From: Euclidia mi
Taxonomy: Eukaryota; Arthropoda; Insecta; Lepidoptera; Erebidae
Length of the DNA stretch: 64,000 nucleotides
Direction: 5' to 3'
Assembly: GCA_944739405.2 (NCBI GenBank)
Contig: OX123182.2
Coordinates: forward strand, 92,000,051-92,064,050
The position numbers and the translations under genes were made by a program. A model generated the notes under the pieces. It was given only the letters and a program-made list of their open reading frames with translations, was not told where the DNA came from and ran no database searches. Of the stretch, positions 58,101-64,000 are shown piece by piece; the first letter of the stretch is position 1; each line of letters begins with the position of its first letter.

Positions 58101-61100
58101 CCGTTGTGCGTTCAAATCCTTCTATTGAGGAACGATTTTATTGCTTTTGTATATGGCATATTTTCGGCAGTGGAATGTGAAATTCTGTGTATGGGTAAAG
58201 ATGGTGGTGTTGTCATTAGTCTCCAAAACATGAAGGAAAAGAAATGTTAACTTAGTGTTGTCGGTATACTCAAAATAAATCGAAGGAAATTGCAGCGAAC
58301 AGTTTAATATTTCTGCACGAAATATGACAATTTTATCCATCAAACTGAATGTACGAATATAGAAAATTTGTTTTGATAACAGTCATGAAATTATCACGTT
58401 TTGTAATAATGTCTTTGTTTTTATTTCAGGCGCTCATACTATGTGCTACGAAGGCATGGATGTTGTACATAGCAAGAATGTTATGGGGGTTCGGTGCCGG
58501 AATGAATACGACAGTAAGTGTCATATTTGTTTTATAAAGCACTTTTAAAAGCTGTTTAGTAGAGTTCATTGTGCTGTATATTTTACTTAATGTTACAAAC
58601 ATGAAATAATAGACATACACAATACACAAGTAGGTACTAGTTGTGAATCCCAAGAATCTTTTGTCCATTTTTGACCAATTGAACTAAAGTTGACGGCCTC
58701 ACCTATAAAATATCGATGTTGAAGGATATCTCAGTAAAAAATATGTATAGATTTATAAAAAAAGATGTACCTTTTTGTAGATCGCAGTGTTTTATTCCCA
58801 GTGTAATTTGTTAGTACTCAAGCGTATGGCCAATTAGCCCACATGTTATTCATCGAGTCGTCCTTGTATTTTTATGTATATCTATTAGTCATACGTATAT
58901 CAATTTCTTATCTCAGATAAAATTATATTAATTTAACCTAATTGCATTACCTACGCATTTAAAATCCAAATCATCTAAGAAAAGTCTGTACGCTTTTTAG
59001 GTGTCAGACCACAAAATGCCTTCAATATATCTTTTATTTTTTACTATATCTAAACGTTCTGTTCCACTAAGTTATTTGCAAATATTTGAGCAACACACAC
59101 AGTTAGCACCCAGACTCAAAGTGAGCCACACACATTGTCACCCAAGCCCAAAAATTTCAGTAGCCAAGTAAATAATTCATAATTCGTTTTCTATTTCAGG
59201 TATTCACGATGTACCTATCAGAGATAGGAGACAAAGAGATCAGAGGCACGCTTACCGCAGCAACACGGTTTATGGTTAGCTTTGGAGCATTCCTCACATT
59301 GGCCGTTGGATCATTCCTAAGTTACGAAGTTCTAAGCAGTCTACTAATAGTCCTGCCTGTCTGCTACTTCATAGCCTGTTGGTTTATACCTGAGTCTCCA
59401 TACTTCTTACTGAAGGAAGGGAAGGTGAAAGCTGCAAAGAGCGTGTTGTTTAGATTGAGCGGCTCTAAGGATGAAAAGGTAAATAAACATTTTTAATATG
59501 TAGTTAAATGTTTTTCGATGGACTGGCTTTCGACACTTATACTTTTAAAGTTGTAATATCTCGGTAAAATATAGAAGAAGAGTTATAGAATAAAATAGTT
59601 CTAAAATTTTATTTGATGCAGAATATTTTAGATCTGTTAGTGTGTATATAAAATCTTTGTTTTACTGACTGACCGACAGACAAAGCCCAGGCGAAACAGC
59701 CAAATTTAAAAAATCTAGAGGTAGGTTTATATACTATAAATATTCTTACACATTAACTAATTGCAGATGATTCAAGAAAGGCTGACTTTAATGCAATCAG
59801 ATGTAAGAAAGGAAATGGCCAGATCCGGTTCAGTAAGAGAACTCTTTAGTGGTTCGCAGTATAGGAAAGCAGTGATAATAACCGCAGGTAAGCAGTTATT
59901 GTAATTTGTATTCCAAACCTTTACCAAACATTCGGCGAGAAATCATAATTGTATGTATTATATTTAAAATATCCGTACCTTTATTAATTTATATATATTT
60001 TTTTATAGACTCACGCCTGTATTCCCGAAGGGGTAGGCAGAGGTGTTATGTTACACCCACATTTCACCATGAGTTTTTAGGTCCCACGTAACAGGAGGCG
60101 AGCCTATTGCCGTTACCGGGCACATCACCAGACTCCGTGCTGCTACTGAGAATTCGAAAAAACCCAGTAACACTTTTGCCCGACCCGGGAATCGAACCCG
60201 GGATCTCCGATCAGCAGTCGCATACGCTATCCACTGGACCACGGAGGCAGTCTTTTACTAATTAAGCTTCTTTTACTAACTAATTAAGCTGAAGATTTAG
60301 TTGTTTAAACGCGTTAAATCTCAGAAACTGACTGACTCATGAAAGTAAAATATAAACATCAATAATGTCTGGTAGCAACTATATCTTGTGAACCTCCACG
60401 ATGCATAGTTGTCGGAAAGAAAACTCTGGATGTGTAATAAAGATTTTTCTCATTGGCATATCCAGGGTTCAATTTCAGGGTGGACCTGGGTCTTCATAAA
60501 ACAGTGGTGTTAAGTTTCTTAGGTATCCAGCGCAGAATTTGGATACGGTAACCAAAACTCTGGGGTGGGCTAAAAGACCCACCCTCCCTGTAATATACGC
60601 GAATACTTTTTTATTTATTTATCTAGCGAACTTTTCTTCAAATACAGCATTATAATACGACCAACCGTGTCTTGAACGCACATACATCAATTCATCAGGT
60701 ATCAAACCATCGAGAGCACAGATCGGGTTCAGTTAAATATAAAATTACATCGTACGCTATTTCAGGTTTAAGAGTGACCCAGCTAATGACAGGCATGGCT
60801 GCGATCCAGCAATATCTAGGCAGAATCGTACAACAAAGCAACTGCGGCATGCAGGTTTCTACTGCACTCGTTATATTCGGTGCAATGCGATTCGTAGCTG
60901 GTAAGTGCAGCATTCAAATTCGCAAATTGGTGCTTATTGATACAAGCATCATAAAACGAAATAATAGTTCTAATAAATGAGGAATAATGCTTTATACAGA
61001 TAACTTGAATAACCTAGGCACTGCTTAGATCTAACACATCCTATAACGCCAAAAAAAGAAAATAATACAGATTTTCAATAGATAAATGCATCCATAACTT

Positions 61101-62121
61101 CAGATGAAGTAAAGTAATGTAGAAGAATCAGAGTAACTAAAAAGTGGAGTCACGTGCTGTGCCATGTTGACGTTTATATATTTACTGGTAGTCTTGGCTG
61201 CACTCATTTTATGGGTTATGCTGTATGATCTGTTTTTTCTTCATCAGAGGCAAGCTCTAAATTAGCTACTTTATGATATCACTTCTTACTTAGAGGGTTT
61301 GTTGGTTTATTTATTGGTTAGGTCTCACTTGGTCCATCACCTGTTCGGTCAGCCTTGGGACACCTACCCCATAACATCTATAATATTGAATCTCATTATT
61401 TTAATATTACCTAAGTGTTGCTTTATGTACCTATTTTAATTTGTTTTTGTCATTTGTGCTGTCTGAATAAATTTTATCTTTCTTTTCTTTCTTTCTTACT
61501 TGCGATGCTTTTCAATCAAAACTTTTATTACTTCCAGGTTTAACATCGCCTTTTGCTATGGACAGAATTGGACGACGACCACTGCTCATATTCACTTTCG
61601 CCGGAGCAAGCGTACTCTTAGCCACCGTTGGATCATATTTTTTTACCCAAAAAGTCATTGGCATCGATGATGAAACTACCAGTCCTTTCAGATATATCGT
61701 CTTCGTGGGCATCGTTAGTACCAATGTTCTCGCAAATTTCGGTTTCGATACATTAATTTTCATCATCCCTTCCGAAATCTTCCCATTAAACGTCAGGGCT
61801 ATAGCAATGACCGTTTTAAATATATTTTCTGCATTTGTTACCTTCTTAGCAGTAAGAGGGTACCAAATTGTGGAAGATTTTATGGGATTGCACTCAGTTT
61901 TCTGGTTATATGCCACAATGGCTTTTAGTGGAGCAGTGTTCACGTATTTCATAGTACCTGAGACAAAAGGTAAGAGCCTAAGAGAAATACAAATTGAGTT
62001 GCAAGGAAATATATATGAGGAAGCTGATGAAAAATTACAAAAAGCAGGAATTATCGATGATGTTGAAGATAATAAAGAAATAAATCTTATAGCATGTAGC
62101 GTTTCCACTTTAAATTTATAA
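51343..62121 (+). CDS. MFS sugar transporter B (facilitated trehalose/hexose transporter-like), 8 exons
   Basis: The predicted protein is 492 aa, a 12-TM SLC2-type carrier. Coding exons: 51343-51385, 55799-55896, 57308-57442, 58430-58513, 59200-59478, 59767-59887, 60766-60900 and 61538-62121; all introns are GT..AG. Exons 2-7 have the same length and phase as in transporter A. Motifs are SDNFGRRSTFL, YIARMLWGFGAG (the Arg missing in A), YLSEIGDKEIRGTL, WFIPESPYFLLKEG, IQQYLG (both TM7 Gln kept), MDRIGRRPLLI and VPETKGKSLREIQIELQG. AATAAA lies at 62142-62147. This copy looks the more orthodox of the two. The first exon is only 14 codons and its ATG choice depends on an acceptable donor (GCCG/GTTAGT). 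Transport of trehalose or hexoses is inferred from the family. Confidence 0.9.
51716..51931 (+). mobile_element. Non-autonomous Helitron-like element (Lep1-like), candidate
   Basis: Begins near TATACTAATATATAAAGCTG with GTTT repeats and includes AACGCGCTAATCTCAGGAAC. It ends GCGGGTGTAACCGC (hairpin), then CTAG followed by T, which fits the CTAG-type 3' ends of lepidopteran Helitrons. The 5' end is uncertain. Confidence 0.6.
52093..52198. repeat. 27-bp foldback around a 34-nt A-rich loop, plus a third partial copy
   Basis: Bases 52093-52119 and 52154-52180 are perfect reverse complements (core CACCATCATCCTCAGATC). The loop is A except for two T. A third copy of 18 bp (CATCATCCTCAGATCTAG, 52181-52198) follows directly in the first orientation, right at the head of a SINE. 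Confidence 0.9.
52199..52443 (+). mobile_element. tRNA-derived SINE, family 1 (head type a)
   Basis: Head TTGGTCCCGCGGCATAAATG, B box GGTTCGATTCCCGGGTCGGG, standard body, tail GGCGTGAG. The first few head bases are lost at the foldback border. Confidence 0.85.
52813..53350 (-). repeat. Composite of SINE-tail, CAGTGGGACAG and tRNA-headed repeats
   Basis: 52829-52960 is a SINE-like tail and body (minus). 53040-53165 contains CTGTCCCACTGCTGGGCACG and CCACCACGCTGACGTGGTGG. 53265-53335 ends with a reversed B box (GTTCGAATCC) and A box (ACTAGGCTATC), i.e. a minus-strand tRNA-derived head. Confidence 0.55.
53580..53860 (-). repeat. CAGTGGAC-type dispersed repeat, diverged
   Basis: Shares GGACACAGGCCTCTCCT, CACGCTGGCCAGACGGG and the CCGTCAC end with the repeat at 57768-57992. 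Confidence 0.6.
53976..55727. mobile_element. TA-flanked element, 1.75 kb, with a dozen TGGACGC(G/A)AA motifs
   Basis: Inverted ends GGRTCATTTCGCCTGTTCGC continue as GTCCA; TA lies at 53974-53975 and 55728-55729. The motif TGGACGCRAA recurs on both strands near 53991, 54010, 54652, 54693, 54705, 54825, 54885, 54926, 55469, 55491, 55511 and 55703. There is no long frame. An inner inverted pair, TTTTGACGTGACAACG against CGTTGTCACGTAAAAC (54349-54364, 54573-54588), brackets a G/A-rich segment and may be a nested MITE. Another inverted pair (GTCTTAACAATATCA, 55408 against 55460) lies near the right end. Confidence 0.82.
55897..57307. other. Intron 2 of transporter B
   Basis: A GC-rich island at 56050-56190 (GCCCGCCCGGCGAAAGCCGA, CGCACGCTCGGCCGG) stands out from the AT-rich surroundings; no protein was recognised in it. 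The rest is featureless. Confidence 0.4.
57768..57992 (-). repeat. CAGTGGAC-type dispersed repeat
   Basis: Reverse of 17220-17450: TTAACAGTCCACTGCTGGAC, AAAGGAGGAATTGGCCTACT and CATAATATGCTCCCTCTGTC in order. Confidence 0.75.
58514..59199. other. Intron 4 of transporter B
   Basis: No repeat or coding sequence recognised. Confidence 0.4.
60008..60252 (-). mobile_element. tRNA-derived SINE, family 1 (head type b)
   Basis: Head GCCTCCGTGGTCCAGTGGAT, B box GGTTCGATTCCCGGGTCGGG, standard body, tail GGCGTGAG. It lies in intron 6 of transporter B. A CTTTxxTAATT word on both sides may be its target duplication. Confidence 0.86.
60901..61537. other. Intron 7 of transporter B
   Basis: No repeat or coding sequence recognised. 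A TTTC-rich run (61474-61500) precedes the acceptor. Confidence 0.4.
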
Positions 62122-63081
62122 CGTGTACCTATTAAGCAAGTAATAAATTTAGTATTTTAAAAGTATTTATATCTTTTTATTTATACCAGGCAGAGGTATC
62201 GCGCTTACCTCTTTTTGCCCGACCTTGGTAAGTTGATTGCCACCGTGGAATACGTGCTTTAAAACACGAGCCAAACTTTGGGTACTGACCATAAATAAAT
62301 AAAAATAAAAAGGGGAATTATAAAACGATCGAATAAAAAAAACTAAGCGACTGATGATGATATACTGTTTTCATAAATTGAGTGGCATGCATTTGAGTAA
62401 GCGAAAAATTTTAAAGTTACGACGAATATTGATTTATAATAAAATCTAGAATTCTATTTGAGGTCTTCTGTTTATTAATTTGATACGATTTTTTTATTTT
62501 ATTACTTTCTTTGGGGCGGGGTGACAAATCGATACAGTCAGATGACTTTTTATGAAAATAATCTCGTTCACTTGGGAAACTTAATAGGTTATGTTAGGTT
62601 TTCTTGTGACCCTATACCCAAAAATAGGAGCCCTGCTCTCCGTCACCTTAGCTTAAAAGACTGAAGAGTCTTATTTTATTTTGTTTTTTGTTCATTTAAT
62701 TTAAGTAAATGTATATTGCTTTATTTTTCGGAATACATTGTTTCATTTAATTACCTACCCTTAAATAATTAAATTTCTTGGACAATAGTGTTTCTTCAAA
62801 TAGTTATTTCATAAGGCAATTTGCTAAAAATGTGAGCTCATATTACTCTGCTCATTATAGTATTTTTCAAAGTGATTTTCTATTTAGTACACTTTATTTA
62901 AGATAATGCCTCGTTGGTCTCGCTTCATTACGGCTTCCTACAAAGTTTAACTTTCGGAAGCCGGTGTATTTAATGGTCACTGGTGCTAAATCGGACTTCA
63001 TAGTTGGTAGTATTACAGGCTTAGAGATGCGGGTGCGATTAAAAAGTAGAGTAGTTTTATAGATTACTATTGGTGTATGGT
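62122..63081. other. 3' flank of transporter B
   Basis: AATAAA at 62142-62147 is the probable polyadenylation signal. 62560-62660 is a single arm of the GAGCCCTGC foldback family (see 15310-15570). No further gene recognised. Confidence 0.5.
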
Positions 63082-63328
63082 GGCCTCGTTGGTCTCGCGG
63101 CATAAATGTGCGCGTGGGATTGAGAGGTCTCGGGCTCGATTCCCGGATCGGGCAAAGTGTTATTGGGTTTATCCGTTAGGAAATTCTCAGTAGCAGCACG
63201 GAGTCTGGTAATGTGCCCGGTACGGCAATAGGATCGCCCCCTATTACGTGGGACCTAAAAATTTATGGCGAAATGTGGGTGTAATATTACACCTCTGCCT
63301 ACCCCTTCGGGGCTACAGGCGTGAGTCA
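63082..63328 (+). mobile_element. tRNA-derived SINE, family 1 (head type a)
   Basis: Full-length: head GGCCTCGTTGGTCTCGCGGC, B box GGCTCGATTCCCGGATCGGG, standard body, tail GGCGTGAG plus an ATAAATT run. This is the cleanest head type a copy in the window. Confidence 0.88.
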
Positions 63329-63709
63329 ATAAATTAAAAAAAAGTAAGATTAAATGCCGCTAAGTATAAGTAAATTATTAGCTCAATATTGAAAAGAATG
63401 CGGGACGTAACGTTGACACTCAAACAAATATTAAGTCGCTCAAATATTATGAAGATTCTCATTTTGTATTTTAAGTAACTCAAATTAATGTTTGTAAGTT
63501 GCTGTTCTGTTGATTTCTCATCACTCGCAGTCAGTCGCTCACTTAGTAATTCTATAACCTAAATTAATTATTTTTGTCACTTAAAACTTTAATTTACAGT
63601 CACTCGTAAATACTACCCAAATAAAAAGGGAGTATCATTTTTATACCTACCACAAACTGACTTTTACGCTTCCTCAAAGGTATTATCTTTGTAGCGATAA
63701 CATAATACA

Positions 63710-63950
63710 ACTTCACGACTTTATCCTCAAAGGGATAGGTACCCACACTTCACCAGTTATGGTTCGGTTCCAATGTAAAAGGGGGTGAGCCTATTGCCAT
63801 CTACCGGGCACATTAAGCGAGCAGTAATTTACATTTTTAATACACACGTAACTTCGAAAAGTCACAGTTGTGTTCCCAGGGTACCTGGGGATCGCACCCG
63901 AGACCTTCGTCTCGGCAGTCCGTTACGTACGCCACTGGGCTATCTTTTGT
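63710..63950 (-). repeat. tRNA-derived SINE, family 1, old copy
   Basis: GGTGAGCCTATTGCC, TACCGGGCACATTA and a reversed B box (GGATCGCACCCGAGACC) survive. It is much more diverged than the other copies. Nothing was recognised at 63329-63709 or 63951-64000. Confidence 0.65.
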
Positions 63951-64000
63951 TATTTGAAATAAAACCTGTTGTTAGTTTAGGTTCGAAAACATGTTGTTAT

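Noticed and set aside
63082..63160. tRNA gene-like A and B boxes (also at 26660, 27270, 36655, 52200, 60200)
   Set aside because: They are heads of SINEs: each is followed by the same non-tRNA body and tail, and no proper acceptor stem closes.

Overview
The window is animal nuclear DNA, almost certainly from a moth or butterfly. It is AT-rich, intron-rich and dense in transposons. Its tRNA-headed SINEs, CTAG-ended Helitron-like tails, TAA-flanked PIF/Harbinger MITEs, Penelope-like elements and a sugar-transporter cluster all fit Lepidoptera. The species call is inference; the gene structures are read from the sequence.

Three host genes are supported. (1) The first three coding exons of translation factor eIF3d lie on the minus strand at 1201-2377; the rest is beyond the left edge. 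(2) Transporter A, an eight-exon MFS sugar/trehalose-type transporter on the plus strand (22834-40703, predicted 501 aa). (3) Transporter B, a tandem paralogue (51343-62121, predicted 492 aa). Six internal exons of A and B are identical in length and phase (98, 135, 84, 279, 121 and 135 nt), so one gene is a duplicate of the other.

Layout. 1-2.9 kb: eIF3d and its upstream region. 2.9-5.5 kb: a Penelope-like element with a 13-bp target duplication and inverted pLTR arms. 5.5-6.0 kb: a hAT-type MITE inserted in the flank of that element. 6.6-11.75 kb: a Ty3/gypsy retrotransposon with 173-bp LTRs. Its pol is broken by stops, frameshifts, a foldback insertion and a 566-bp element that carries a MADF-like fragment. 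11.8-22.8 kb: a gene-free repeat field with decayed repeats, a twin-primed RTE-type LINE tail and MITEs. 22.8-40.7 kb: transporter A, whose introns hold SINEs, a Harbinger element with a transposase N-terminus and a mariner-type element with 159-bp ends. 40.7-51.3 kb: between the transporters, an inverted repeat with arms of about 840 bp, a truncated Penelope-like element and a three-level nest of MITEs. 51.3-62.1 kb: transporter B; its intron 1 holds a 1.75-kb TA-flanked element with about a dozen TGGACGC(G/A)AA motifs. 62.1-64 kb: SINEs and other repeats.

The transporters probably move sugars across membranes. A has lost residues usually kept in the family (the first Gln of the TM7 pair and the Arg of the TM4 region), which suggests a changed substrate or mechanism. 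No rRNA, bona fide tRNA, CRISPR or prokaryotic operon structure was seen. Superfamily names of non-coding elements rest on terminal repeats and target duplications only.
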